From assembly GCA_033085395.1 (NCBI GenBank), contig JANQBS010000133.1:46124-110123 (forward strand): a stretch of DNA of 64,000 nt. Reading direction: 5' to 3'. Positions within the stretch are counted from its first letter, which is position 1, and the number at the start of each line of letters is the position of its first letter. The stretch is from Xanthoparmelia taractica (Eukaryota > Ascomycota > Lecanoromycetes > Lecanorales > Parmeliaceae). Under the pieces are notes generated by a model, which was given only the letters and a program-made list of their open reading frames with translations, searched no databases and had not been told where the DNA came from. Positions 25,650-37,862 of this stretch are shown here, one piece after another. Position numbers and translations under genes: made by a program.

Positions 25650-26040
25650 ATGCAGCTCATCCAATTCCTCCTCGCCTTCACCTTCTTAACCTCTGCCTAC
25701 GCCATCCCGGATTCACCGGTGGATGCCAGCGGAGGTGCCGGCGGTACCAACACCGGTAACGCTTTGGGCTCTGCTTTGGGCTCTGTAGCTGCCGTGTCTA
25801 GCGCGACCTCATGTGGGCAATTCTTTGTGCCATTCATTGAGTGGGCTCGAAGAAGCAATTGCTGATGATCGCGCTGTGTCAACAGTCTCAACCTCTAGCA
25901 CCAGCTCCCAAACCAGCTCCGCTACATCAAGCTCTCGCAGTACCGCTTCACCTAAAGTAGCGGCCGCCGCTATGCTTCCACCTGATTGGGCTGTTGCTGG
26001 GGGATTGGCCGTCGTTGTTGGAGGAGCTGCGATCATATGA
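25650..26040 (+). CDS. Small secreted, possibly GPI-anchored protein
   Basis: A clear signal peptide opens the gene (MQLIQFLLAFTFLTSAYA), followed by a Gly/Ala/Ser segment. The first frame stops at 25865. A second frame then carries a Ser/Thr-rich stalk (STSSTSSQTSSATSSS) and a hydrophobic C terminus (AVAGGLAVVVGGAAII), the usual plan of a GPI-anchored wall protein. A 46-nt intron at 25756-25801 (GTAACG..TCTAG) joins the two frames exactly, although I see no good branch site. The alternatives are a one-base error near 25810 or a 71-residue soluble protein. No family recognised. A cell-surface location is inferred from the two hydrophobic ends. Confidence 0.5.
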
Positions 26041-26599
26041 AAAGTTACCAGTGCCGCAACAACATGGTAGGATGGAATGAATGACAATGGAAAACCATAG
26101 TCTGGGGTGCGGGGTGTTTCGAATTCAAAGATGAGCAAGTTCTTTGCGGACCTGGGATAGACGAATAAGGATTGAGTGACGAATATACATGGTGTCTGGA
26201 TTAGACGTCCCGTCGAGACATGTATCGTGTGTTCGATCCATCGATCCGGGAACTACCTGGGAACTTCATGGCAACGAGCCGCCCTTCATCACCACGTCAC
26301 CCTGATTGCGCTTCGCCACCACAAGAGCTCCTTCCCACCGCTCTCTCTTCTCTTCTCTTCTTTTCTCCGTCCTGCATTAGACCCAAATCAGGCTGCTGGA
26401 TCTGTGGCCAGTCCACTGAGGGCTACAACTCGACGCGCCAACTGCGAGCTTTGCTGGACACGCCTCCATCTTCTACCGCCCAGGCAGGCAGTAGAACTAA
26501 GGTAAGCTACTGACTGAGGCGCAAAGGCTACATAGCTTTTACCCTCTGGCCCAAGCAGCACCAGTTTCTTGATACGAAGAGCCCATTGCATATTATCAA
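26041..26599. other. Intergenic, no gene seen
   Basis: Only short frames of biased composition; none shows a motif. Confidence 0.4.
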
Positions 26600-28020
26600 G
26601 CCATGCATCACGAAGACCCACCATCGATAGACTCCGCTTCATCAACTGGCTGCCGCCAGAGGTTGCAAACTGTGTCTGCTCTTACCTTTTTGGTAGTCCA
26701 GACAAAGCAAGCGTCCGCCTGCTCTCCGAACTCTGGAGTAACGTTGCCAGGCCAAGTCTGCTGCTATAAGTGCATCTGGTCTTGTAAGTAGTGATCTCTT
26801 TTCAACGCCATTGTAGTCAAGTCAAAATCTTTGGTCGTCAAATCTCCTGACTTTTGTCTATCATCAACCTGGACCGTGCGGGAAGAAATCAGAGACGTGC
26901 CTAATATGATGCATTATGGATACGAAAATGGCACTTTTCATCACTTGATCGAAGTGCTGACTCGAAAATCTCACAGCCAGCCTGATAGCTTTGAGCGACT
27001 CGCTGCTATTTTGAGACATCCCTCATCTGTCTAACACATGGACGCATTTACTGTATATGAGCCCGACGGCCTAAACCGAGTCTCAAAAAAACTTGGGAAG
27101 TCGACTTCGTAGACGATAATTGTCCAGTAGAAAACCCAAGCACGCCATATGTGGGCGCGTGGGAACCTCACTACCATATGTGCAACAAGGCTGGCGTGAA
27201 GTGTGCTTAAAAAATGATCTCCCCAACCCCAACAGGACAGGAACGACCAGTATAGCATCGAATACCGGCGACTTCTTGCTGCACAAAAGCGACTGTGAGA
27301 TTCCAGAATACGGTGCTGTGTCATCTCAAATGTGCTTAGCCGCTGACCAAAACTAGCCAACATAAATCTGCCCTTTGGAGATGAAGGCATATCCAGCTCG
27401 TGGTGAGCTTTGTCGTTTGGCACTTTTCGATAGGTGAATTGGATGACATAGATACAATGAAGCAACCTCTATGCCACCTTCACGGTCTCGACCTCCTGAC
27501 TGGTACTGGCTTCAACGCTGGGCACCTTGAAAGAGGGACAACGGACTAAGTACCGTAAACATCTCATAAACAATTCTCCATGCAAATCCATCAAGGCAGC
27601 ATGACAGCTCGGTACGTTAGATAACTGGCTCGATGGCGCTACCGGGCGGGGTTTGCGATCCAGTTGAAATACATCGTCCATAGATACACCTAGACCAACC
27701 TCAAAGAGGCGTGGTTTCAAACGATGACAGCCACTCAACAGGCCTTTGCGGACCTTTGTAGTCGCTATGCGTCTACTTTAAGGCATATCAGTCCGCATGT
27801 AACAAATAAGGCAGGTCAGAGAGCGAGACTGGCTCTCAACTCTGCATATCATACGAAAGACACTTGCATTTGGAAACCGCCGAAATTCGAAGCTTCATCC
27901 ACTGCAAAAGCACGTCAGCCCTGGCTCCGTGCCCTAACAGCCTTGAGAGGACACGAGCAAACCACCCCAAAACCCGAGGCCGACTCACCGGCAAGGCTTG
28001 CTCTCAAAATACAAAATACC
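26600..28020 (+). pseudogene. F-box protein relic
   Basis: Pieces of one fungal F-box protein lie in order but in shifting frames. They are the F-box (WLPPEVANCVCSYLFG with SELWSNVARPSLL, about 26645-26770), then SFERLAAILRHP (about 26990-27020) and AFTVYEPDGLNR. Next come KTWEVDFVDDNCPVENPSTP, EYRRLLAAQKRL followed at once by a stop (about 27260-27295), and PGGVCDPVEIH (about 27635). An in-frame TAA directly follows the F-box. No ATG opens the F-box frame. The order fits F-box proteins with a disordered or degenerate C-terminal repeat region, which normally act as SCF ubiquitin-ligase adaptors. With so many breaks it is almost certainly dead. Borders are approximate. Confidence 0.6.
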
Positions 28021-28892
28021 TAGTTCATGGACTGAGGAAGCTGCATTTTATGCCAGGCTTAAAGAACCATCTTGATGAATATGAGTTTTTGAGTTTTGGG
28101 GCGTCTATCACATTAGCTCTGTGCTTACTTATCTACTTAGTTACCTGTGTATTTACGTGGAGGGGAGGGGAGGGTATGTTGATTGGGTTTGGCGTTGGGG
28201 TTGAAGTTGGTGGGTGTCTGACTGATTTATATGATGGCCGGCATTTCCTTTTTTTTGTTGGGGAGTCGGGGGAAGAGGTCTCTGTATAAGTAAGTATTCC
28301 TGGTGCCGATTTTCATAAGGATATCTGGCGTAGATGAGTGATGCGTGGAAGGGGGTGGAGGGACGGGGGTGTTGTTTGTCCATGTTGTATCGATTTTATG
28401 ATTCAAGTCTACAGGTGACGGACGCTGAGACCTTCCTCGAGAAAAGCATTATTGGAGGGGGGTGGGGGTGGGTGATACGGACGTATGCGAGGGCTAAGGG
28501 CTTTTTGAGGGAGGCATGCTTTGGCGGAGTGGCTGGGGTTGGGGGGAGGGGGAAATTTTGTTGGGTTCAGGCGTGCGTGGGCTGTGTCCAAGTTTAGCCA
28601 GTGAGGCTTATCTACAGTATAGCTCAGAATGAGGACATCGCAAGCGAGAGAATGGGAGTGGCACTTCATTGTCCGCATCTTCAGGTACCGGTCGCTGACA
28701 TAGTTTGTGCTAATGGTATCAAGGCATCTCTATACGATAGACATTGGCAGTTCTGTAACGAGAACGCTGTGTGGTTTTGACTGCTTGATTGATTGATACT
28801 GTATGCTACCCTTATCAGACTTGGGAGGGGTGTTCGCTGACCATCGACATGAGAACCGGAACTTTGGGGCAGCGAGCTGCTTCATACCATAA
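28021..28892. other. Intergenic, no gene seen
   Basis: G-rich stretches around 28150-28210 and 28330-28560. No supported feature. Confidence 0.4.
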
Positions 28893-30095
28893 TCATCGCC
28901 TAGCCGCACCTTTTGCAGTCCAGACCTTCTCTGGCAAATTCCCCATGCAGATGACTGCCGCGATGTAGCGTCTTAGAAACAGCGTGTCCTCCGCAGAATA
29001 CCCGTTAGCAGGATCCTTGATCAAAGCGGCGAACAAGGCGTTGATGAGCATGAAGACTCCGCATGCCATCTCTTCTCCTTGATGCGGGCATTCGATCCAT
29101 ATCGTCTCCCAGGGATCCTCTCCCATCGGTCTGTATCTCTCCTTGAGCCAAGGACGGTTCTTCGTCAGCGTCTTGGTCGAATCATGGCCTAGAGAGTTGT
29201 AGACGGCAACCGCTTTTCTTTTCGGGTACACGACCACCAGGATAGAATGGTCCTGCTCTTTGATGACTGTCGGGAACAACATCATCTCGATGTCCGCATT
29301 CACTAATACTGCCTTCTCAGCGACTTCGCGAGGCGTTGCGCCGGCTATATCCAGACTGTCAGGGAATATGTTGACGGTGTCACCGAGTTTGCATTCGTTT
29401 CGGTGAGAGAGGAGGATCTGGAACCAGGATTTCATGATTGCATCGTTGACCAATCCCGATGGATTTGCGTCATTGTATGACATGGGTAAAATTGAATTGA
29501 TATCGCGTCTCTTGAGAGGAAAGCTCCAGTTTTTGGGAGCGGGCACAACGGCAGAGGCATCGGTAATCTGCATACACTCATCCAGCTTCTGCTCCCATGC
29601 TATTGGCAAACGGCTGATGATGCTTTGGGATGTTCCGATCGCAGCATCTTGGTAAGAAAGCTCTGTCATAGCCAGTGTCAACCTCCAGATGAGGGTGACT
29701 GCAAACCATTCCTTGAAGCTGGTGGGCGGCTCACCGTCGCTCGGCAAAGGGTAATGAGTCTCCGCCACTCTTTCATGGTCGTCCATTACTGGCCAGCCAT
29801 CGTGCTTACTCTTCAAGAACTTTCTGGTTTCAGTAGCGTGGTTGCCGCGGATATATTGAGTGGCCCTGTCGGCAAGGTTCAGACCACATTCTTTATACCA
29901 ATAAAGGTAGTCTCTGATTTGATAGTTCTCCTCGTCCGTCAGGTACACTACCGGCTGCTCCTGAAGTTCTCGACGGTATTTGGTCATCATGGTTTCTGCC
30001 CATTTTTCATTCGAAAGACCGATGCCTTCTCCGAGCTGCTCGATTTCTTCAAGGAGCTTACGCAGAATGATGGAGCTGAACACGTAGGAAGACAT
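28893..30095 (-). CDS. ULP1-like cysteine protease domain protein
   Basis: A single open exon of 400 residues starts at MSSYVFSS. The C-terminal half has the layout of the Ulp1/SENP (C48) fold, which removes SUMO or similar modifiers. Visible are DINSILPMSY, a His in EQDHSILVVVYP (residue 283), VYNSL (Asn300 where Ulp1 usually has Asp) and ECPHQGEEMACGVF with Gln339 and Cys345. So His, Gln and Cys of the active site are kept while the third triad residue is changed. The N-terminal 180 residues are helical and charged and I do not recognise them. Proteins of this type are often lineage-specific in fungi and resemble transposon-borne or effector-like ULPs. No transposase is adjacent. Deconjugating activity is inferred. 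Confidence 0.72.
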   Translation of the reverse strand: MSSYVFSSIILRKLLEEIEQLGEGIGLSNEKWAETMMTKYRRELQEQPVVYLTDEENYQIRDYLYWYKECGLNLADRATQYIRGNHATETRKFLKSKHDGWPVMDDHERVAETHYPLPSDGEPPTSFKEWFAVTLIWRLTLAMTELSYQDAAIGTSQSIISRLPIAWEQKLDECMQITDASAVVPAPKNWSFPLKRRDINSILPMSYNDANPSGLVNDAIMKSWFQILLSHRNECKLGDTVNIFPDSLDIAGATPREVAEKAVLVNADIEMMLFPTVIKEQDHSILVVVYPKRKAVAVYNSLGHDSTKTLTKNRPWLKERYRPMGEDPWETIWIECPHQGEEMACGVFMLINALFAALIKDPANGYSAEDTLFLRRYIAAVICMGNLPEKVWTAKGAARR

Positions 30096-32411
30096 GACTG
30101 ATATAGTCTATCAAAGATGTCAGAGTGAGGGTGGGAGTTCCGACGTTGAAATCTTTGATCGGCCGAGTGAGTGAAAGCCTGTTCGTGTATAATGAGAGGA
30201 GCGAGTGGCAGAATGGGCAAGGTCTGTGCTGACGATTCGTGTTGATGATGTCTGTTGCTGTTGATAGTGAGGAGGATGCCGCTCCCTCGCTCGCTTGAGG
30301 CAGCAAAACTGATGCGGAACTATGAGAAAACCGTCAGCAAGTAGAGCCGCTTGACAGTGGACTAGTATATGTAGCATTAAGATGGGTCGGGGTAGATTCT
30401 GCTCTGCTAGACAGACAAACGTAGTTTCTGACTGGTGTTGAAACAGCTAATTCGGAGACTGTGCCATACTGACCTGTTCTTATGACGAAAGACTAATATA
30501 GACCCAAGGCGCCTAGTTGCCGTTTTGGACTATTAGATTCCGATGCTGAACAGTACACGGCAGCGACTGGAATGAGGGTGCCTTGCTCGGCAGGTATACC
30601 TCATTGTGTGTGCAAGCATAGTAAAGGAAGGTGCGAGGGAAAGACAAATAAGTGTTGGAAAGACCGGGGCGGATGATTTATGTTATGCATAAGCGCTTAT
30701 TAGTCAGCTCGCGTGCAATCGGCTATCCAAGTGTCTGATGGAGTGAATGTGCCTCTGAGCTGGACAAAGGGTCAACAAAGCCAAAGAAACCTATGCATTT
30801 CGATCATATAGAAACTGTTACACTTCCCTTCGATAATTGTCTATGCATGGCCCCCACCATGAGAGATAATTTCGGCTACGACCTGTGAAGGTCGCATGTG
30901 ATGGATTTGGGAACCAAACATTGCAAAGATTAGTCCACAGGACAGCCGCAGGTAATTCTATGCATTTGTGACTTTCGAGTGTCCTGTTTGGGAAAGGTGT
31001 CTGGACAAGCCTGATGTTGAACAGGGAGCTAAACATACCATTTGCTTAATTTATAGGCTCATAGAGTCGAACAATGGCATATCCAGAGTTGTTTTGAGTG
31101 CCCGCCTATCTACAACACTTGTAACGGAAGCCGAGCAAACCTGGACCACAATGGCACTCTTATTGAAGATGTCGAATAGCCTCCGCGCAAAGACTTACTG
31201 CTGGAAACACAATGCAGTCCAAGATGCTGAAGACAGCTTTGAAACACAACCCCTGATTTCGTGGGCCTTGAACAAACCATCCTACACATTGCATGGTTAA
31301 GACGTTGGAAAATAGTCATAAGACACCCTTTGTCCCTACTTGATGCATCATGCTTCATTTTCTCTTTCTCTGGTCTCTACTAGATACCAATTTCACTCGC
31401 AGGCATTTTCCGCACTGGACACAAGAGAAATCGCGAAGAAATCGCATCTTCGAAGCCACTAACGGTATTCAATAAGTAGCCTTCTTGGTACTGTTATGAT
31501 GGAAGATGCAAGCGTATTCTTCTAGTAGATCTCGTCATAGCCGATGCCGACAAAATGACTATGCAGGGAAGAAACCACATCTGCTATGTCTCTTTCTTTC
31601 TCAAGATGGCACATCACACCAGAAATTTACAATCTCAATACTGATCATCGTGACAACCTTGATCCAACTCTCAACGTAGCATACTTTTTCCGACCGTTAG
31701 CTTATCACCCAAAGCTCCATCTGCAAAACCAGTACGTAAAACCTACAGACAGAACCATTCCGCCTTCTACCAACGAGCACGCTCCCACCCAATTCGCCAT
31801 CTCAAATCATCTTCCATGTCCGATATGTTGGGTACGGATGATCTATATTTTGACTTTTGGCAAAGAATCAGTTTTCTGTATTCGAGTTAGTTGCAAGTCG
31901 TGTAGATTAGGAAAAGCTTGGGGTAGGGGAGGGATAGGAGTATGAGTGTATGTATTGATGGAATGTGGGGTTGCCTGCGTTCGATCGTTTGTCTGGTTGT
32001 ATATTTCTGTGATGCTCGTGTGGTGAGGGGATTTCGGCATTTTCTGTTTGATATCTGTAGTGCGTACAGGGAGTTCTAAATACTACAAGGCTCTGCTGGG
32101 AGAGGGTCTGAGTTTATTTCAAGATGGTAGAAAGTGACGCGTTGTGTGGGTGGTGTTTCAGTGCGATGGATGTTCTAAGAGGTGGGGCCGGGGGTGGAAC
32201 GAAAGAGTTACTTGCTGGGACATGCCGCATCGCCGAGGTGTTGGGGATATGGCTTGATACAAAGGAAAGGCTGGTTATGGGAGAATGAATGTGAGGAGCG
32301 TGAGTGTGGGATAAAAACTAGGGATCTAAGCCTTCACCAATGTGAATTATATACAGTGCACAACGATGTCGAGACGCCACTAGCTTGGCTATTGCTCTCT
32401 TCCTGCAATGA
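30096..32411. other. Long intergenic region, no gene seen
   Basis: Plus-strand frames at 30968-31300 and 31586-31945 carry no family motif, signal peptide or consistent splice sites. Base composition is ordinary. Confidence 0.4.
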
Positions 32412-34397
32412 CTAACTTGATCTGCGCTTCCTTAACCAGCGCCCCGGACGTGGTTTCTCCACGCTATGCTCATCGGTCTGAGTCTGCCTTGCGCTTAATG
32501 GTCCCGAAACACTGAACTGCACAGTCAACACCCCGCGCGCCGGCAACGTCAACGCAATTTCGTTGTTCGAAGCCACTTTTGGCAATGCCATGTTATCCCA
32601 GTCGAATTCATCAGTAGTTTGTACCAGAGTTTGTACCTTTGCGCCTGCTCCGGGTAATTTCATGGTGACGTCTTGAGCGGTGTCGTTGCGGTTGATGAAG
32701 GTCGCTTGCCAGACGTTGTCCGTGCCCTGCGACGCCACGGCTACGGTCCCGTACGGCAGCACATCGTTGGGAATGTCGTAGCGTACGGAGCCCGGGCGGA
32801 TGAAGTTTGTAAAGTGCCGGAAAACCCAGAAGCGTTTGGCCAGGTAGAAATTGTAGTCCTTGGTGGTTGGGTAGTTGGGGTCAATGTATATGAACGCGTC
32901 GTTCCAGCCAGTGTCGTTTTTGACAACGGTGGCGCAGCTGGCGTCCACGCTTGGGGAGCAGGGCATCATGGTGCTGACGGCTGTCCACCAGTCAAAGGAC
33001 TCGGCGTTGACGAGGGTCAGCCACTGCCAGATCATGCGGGCCATGTCGAGCGCGCTTGACATTGTGGGGTCGTACTGCGAGCGCATTATTGATGGGCCGG
33101 TCCATCCCCATTCGCTATGTATGCCGGATGCGGATTTGAAAGATGAGATTTCCGTCATCTTGACTGGTGGTGGAGTGCCTCCTGCCGAGGAGTTTTTGAT
33201 GAGTTGTCCATAGTTCAAGAGCGTCGCATCATCTGGCCAGTCGTACATGTGCGCCGCTATGGCATCGATGTATTGGCCTGTGAGAGTCGCCGGGAGCCAA
33301 TTGCCGTAATGCATAAGCGCCTGACTGGCGATTTGACTGGTCTCGTCGCCCATGATTTTCATAGCTTTTGCACCGGTCGATGTTGAATTTGACAAAGCGG
33401 ATCGAAGTTGTTGGAATACTGCAGTACGGTCGCTCTGTTGCACGGCCATTCCTTCCTGTCCACAGCTCGAGAATGAGTCATCCGGTTCGTTCATAGGCGA
33501 TACATAGTCGATTGTGATGCCTTGATCGGCCCAGTGGGCAAGCACCGTTTCGATGTAAGTGACAAATGCTGGTATCGCAGTCGTCTCCAGAGTTCCACCG
33601 CAGGGTGCTAAATATTCACTGGTTGCGTTCAGGCCAGAGGGCGCTGCGTTGACGAAAAACGTGATGGATGATACGTTTGCGGCTTGAGCGGCCATGAGGT
33701 AATATACGCCTGGGCCATCGCGCGTCCAGTCGAACGTGCCATCAGTGTTCATGAAGGATTCAACTCCACGACTTACAGGGACACCACCGGTCGATACAGT
33801 GACGTTGTCGTGATCTCCGCTAGCGCCCATATTGTAGCGGTAGCCGCTTAGATGGAGCCAATCTTTCGAGAAGAGTAGTTGCGAAAGGTTTTTTTGCTGC
33901 TCCGGGGGAAAGTAGTTGAGGTCATTGGGCCACCAGGCACCTGAGGCCCCGAAAGACTTGATCGTTTGTTCAGGAACTGGCGTGATTATAACTACGACGT
34001 GACATTAGACCATAGGGTTCTAGATGTCAACTAGATTCTACTTACTTGGGGTTCGTTTTGAGTCTGAAGCTTGCGCCTGATCGAAGCGTATTGGGTAGAC
34101 CTCTAAGGTCTGTAGCATCCGAGATACATCTGGTCCTGTGTTAAAACCGCCCGCATTTCCCGATGGGTCACTGTTGCTGCTGTTCTCGAGGAACTGCCAC
34201 CAGGCTAACTGTGAGTAGAAATGTTGGTTGGTGTTAGTGCTGGTGAGGTTTTTCGCAATATCCATTGCAATTGCTTGTTGCCATAATGCGACGTTTCCAA
34301 GGGGAGATGTGTCCGCGCTCGGGGAGGCAAAAGAAAGGCTTTCCTGAGCATCGACATATCGAAGTGCTGCTAGAAACAGGTAAAGGACAGTCTTCAT
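32412..34397 (-). CDS. Secreted GH30 glycoside hydrolase
   Basis: Protein of 643 residues from exons 34397-34046 and 33991-32412 (54-nt intron, GTAAGT..CGTAG, total 1,932 nt). The start MKTVLYLFLAALRYVDA is a signal peptide; an upstream in-frame ATG was not used because it would bury it. The catalytic barrel begins at TIKSFGASGAWWPND. The acid/base Glu is in YVSPMNEPDDSF (about 286) and the nucleophile in VKMTEISSF (about 398), as in clan GH-A family 30. The closing beta domain includes LPARGVLTVQFSV. The fungal branch includes endo-beta-1,6-galactanases; that substrate, a side chain of plant arabinogalactan, is an inference. Unusual is the stretch of about 100 residues between signal peptide and barrel (LAWWQFLENSSNSDPSG), which might include a missed intron. 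Confidence 0.85.
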
Positions 34398-36178
34398 TTT
34401 CTGGAAATGACTGTTTATTTTGCTTACAATAAATGAAAGACAATGCCACGACGCACGCGTCGTGTACGGTAGAAACGAAATCAAGGAGGGATCAATCTAC
34501 CGGACAAGAAGAGTTAATGAGAAGAACAAGCAAAGTGCCAATGATTGAAGAGAAAGTTGTGGGAAGAATAGAGGTATATAAGGGTCCGGAGACGCATGAC
34601 GCGTAATTGCGAGACTCAAATATATGGGCCTTGCCAAGTCAGCCCCAAACGAAGGAGTAGCTGTGCCGTCCCGTTCTCGCAATAGGCCGTATCATGAGAA
34701 GGAAACCATAGAGGCCGCCAGACCAGGGCAAGCTCCATTGCACAAAGGGCGGAAGCACAAAAGAGAAAGGATTCAAAAAGAAAACAATTTCGGAAGGAAG
34801 GTTTTGTCTGAGGCTGGGTCAGCCGCGAAACGGAAGGTTATCGTGGGGGGTGTATCATGTTCTTGTTTCTGCGTCAGATTTCGTACTTGCGACTGCCGCC
34901 CGTTTGGCGTGTTTTGTAAACACATAAACCTTGGAAACGCCAGAAGCGCGCCAAATCACGTCCTGAGGTTCCAGGAGAATACTGGAAGCGCATAAGACGG
35001 ACTTGATTGACCGAGACCGACCCAGGAGGTATAAGAGCTATGTGTGTATCCATACATTAAAGCTCTGCAATAAGCCACGTGGTAGACGGGCCGAGGGACT
35101 GATTTGGCCATTAGCATAGCTTCCGAGCTACAGTACCGCGCATCTGCCAAGAGACCCTTGGTGTGTAAAGATGAATCATCATCCTGGGCCTCATCCCAAC
35201 GTAAGGACGAGACGACAGACTATCATCTCTTGCCACATCGAGATTGACATGATGTAGTCTGAAGAATCTTGCGAGTTCCACCGGGATGCGGAATGGAGCA
35301 CATTGCATAAGTAGTCGTCGCGGGAATTGCCGTTTGTAGGTAAGGAAGAAGGTTGCAGTTGCTCCAGAAGTTCTTTCATACCCCGGTTCTTCTGTTCAGA
35401 CCATCTGTTTACTTGGATAGTATCAATTGCAAAAGAATATGCTGTTACACTTACGGTCTTTATACAACCGGAGAGTATACAACTGAGAAGAGCCATAAAA
35501 AAGGTGACCTGTGAGGCTGAAGCAGCTCATAATGTAAGACAGGTAAATCTGGCCTCTTCAGCCTTATGATGTAGAAGCTAACCTTTTCAGTTCTAGCGTA
35601 ATTGGAAATTACACGGAGAAAGAGTATAGAGGTACATATAGGAAAGTTTTCCTCTTTCAACCTTATAATACTTCGTCACCTATTTCTTTCTACGTCTTCA
35701 AGCTCGCTTTCGAAGTATCAGGCTTTGATAGCCTCCCATTGATTGTCACCTTCATGATTTGAGGCGCTGCTGGTTTCCAAGTCCAGGACTCTCTGTGTTA
35801 CACATACCGAAATTGTACCATTCTATTTGAGGTTGAAAGAGACAGTCATTCCCAACAGACGTAAATATGGAATTGAGATCTTGATTACCATCTTTTTCTA
35901 AGCCATACCCCCGGCAGTTGAATATGACATCTCCTAGATCAGCCGGCTTTAAGCCTCTTAGCTCCTACACCCGAGCTCACACTGACATCAATCTTCCATA
36001 CAAAAGGCGCTTCGTGCTGAAAAAGCTCGCCATCCTCGTCTGCAAGCTAGAAAATTTCCACTTTGGAACTCATCTGCATCGGTACTCATCTGAACTTTGA
36101 TGCTGTAGCTTCACTCAGACTAACAACGCCTTCCAAAGCTGCCGAAATAACGGCTGTTACTCGACGTCTACTTTCACA
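34398..36178. other. Divergent intergenic region
   Basis: Lies between the GH30 gene (minus) and the SDR gene (plus). Apart from the TATA-like site listed separately, I see no gene. Short frames near 34624-34995 and 35327-35569 lack motifs. Confidence 0.4.
34575..34581 (-). promoter_or_regulatory. TATA-like box for GH30 gene
   Basis: TATATA, symmetric on both strands, lies about 180 bp upstream of the GH30 start codon. Placement is plausible but unproven. Confidence 0.3.
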
Positions 36179-36988
36179 ATGGCCACCACAATGCCTGCCT
36201 CCCTGATTGGCAAAGTTGCCGTCATCACAGGGGCTTCACGCGGCATCGGTTCGGCCATCGCCCTTGAGCTCGCTCGCAAAGGAGCTGTTGCAATTGCCAT
36301 CACTTACGTGGCCAACCTTCCTGCTGCAAAGAACGTCCTGGCCAAAATCAGAGCCACCAGTCCCGACATTGTCTGCACTGCCATACAGGCCGACCTACTG
36401 TCCCCGACATTCGGCGAAGATATCGTCAAAGCTACCCTTGCCAGACTGAAGACGTCCCACATCGACATTATCGTCAACAACGCCGCGATATCAGACATGC
36501 GATACCAAGAACCGTTTGAAGAGATGACATACGAGGGCTTCGAAAGAATGATGCGAGGGAATGGCTGGGGATCTATCCAACTTATTCGCGCTGCCCTGCC
36601 CTATATTCGCCCTGGCGGTCGCATCATCAACATATCCTCCAGTTCCTCGAAGAGGCCAAATCTCGATCCGATAATGGCATATGGCATGTCGAAAGCCGCT
36701 CTTGACAGCGTTACTCGTAGTCTGGCGGTGAAATATGCAGCGGAGAAGAAGATCACAATCAATAGCGTGAGTCCTGGACCTACTGAGACAGATCTGCTGG
36801 CGCAGACCCTCAAGGGGGATGAGAAGCTCGCTGCGCTTGTGGCGCAGGGCTCGACGGCGGAGAAGCGATATGGGACGCCAGAAGATGTAGCGGGAATTGT
36901 GGGCTTCTTGGCAAGCGATGATGCGCGGTGGATTAATGGGAATCAGGTGCCCGCTAATGGAGGCAGGGCGGGCATAATGGATATGTGA
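36179..36988 (+). CDS. Short-chain dehydrogenase/reductase
   Basis: Single-exon protein of 269 residues of the classical SDR family: NAD(P)-dependent oxidoreductases that act on alcohols, ketones or polyketide intermediates. Cofactor loop TGASRGIG at 17-24, structural NNAA at 100-103, catalytic Ser in NISSSSS near 153-156, and Tyr168/Lys172 in YGMSK. The PGPTETD motif follows at about 197-203. The C terminus WINGNQVPANGG is the usual SDR end. Met1 and Met5 are both possible starts. No linked biosynthetic gene is close enough to assign a pathway, and the substrate cannot be read from sequence. Confidence 0.93.
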   Translation: MATTMPASLIGKVAVITGASRGIGSAIALELARKGAVAIAITYVANLPAAKNVLAKIRATSPDIVCTAIQADLLSPTFGEDIVKATLARLKTSHIDIIVNNAAISDMRYQEPFEEMTYEGFERMMRGNGWGSIQLIRAALPYIRPGGRIINISSSSSKRPNLDPIMAYGMSKAALDSVTRSLAVKYAAEKKITINSVSPGPTETDLLAQTLKGDEKLAALVAQGSTAEKRYGTPEDVAGIVGFLASDDARWINGNQVPANGGRAGIMDM

Positions 36989-37862
36989 GAAGCCAATTAG
37001 ACCTCCGCGACCTCTAATGCTAGTCCTCTACAGCCGGTAGCTATGATTTTAATTGGTTGGAGAGCGGTTGTCGGTTGCCTTTGATCTCGTATATCGAGCA
37101 TGTCTGCAGCCAATCTCTTGGCACTTGAAAAGTGGTTCTCGACGCCACGTATTGTATTCAAGAATTACGTCCTCGGCATGATATGCACTCTTCAGAGAAA
37201 TCTAAAAGTGCATCGCGATGGATTTGTCAGTTACGCAGCAAATCTTGACATATGTTCCCTTTATTGGCAAACTAATGCCAAGCTTTGCCGAACCTTGTTC
37301 TGTTGAAAAGACTAATGGCCCACCTCTCTTTCCTTCCATGAATAAATGACAAAGAGGAAGTCAGTATGCTTACTAACCGTAAAGAATGGGCGCAGGGCCT
37401 TGACAAGCAAAGGCCAGTCGCTGTCGCACCTTTACAACAGTGTCAGGCCTATTCGACATATCCGGCGATAAAATACCAATAAAGAATTCCTTTGTTGATA
37501 ACCATTTCCAGAGCTCTCCGCTGATGCGGAGGACAAAGGTCCCCTTTTGTGGCTGTTTTGGGGCGTGGCCACCTCGAATCTAGCCCAAGGAACAACCATT
37601 TTGCTCTTCGTGCTCTTGGCTTACTCTTTAAATACCTTCCTAGCTGCCCCATGAGCTTTTGTTCATCCTCAGATACTCTTACTGCGGAATCACTTCTCAA
37701 TCGCCGTGGAGGAACGAAGCATCTAGCCTAGGCCATTCTCACCTTGATCATAGTTACATTCTCACTTGACATCGAGCACGGATCTCCGCAAGTCCGCGTC
37801 ATTTGTTGATATTCTCATAACCCGCATTAGAGCCTTTACATACACTTCCTTTCAAGTTCACC
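36989..37862. other. Intergenic, no gene seen
   Basis: Short frames at 37100-37306 and 37549-37731 lack motifs; treated as flanks and promoter of the next gene. Confidence 0.4.

Noticed and set aside
31586..31945. 119-codon plus-strand frame as a gene
   Set aside because: No motif, signal peptide, splice context or coding-like composition; lies in a long gene-free stretch.
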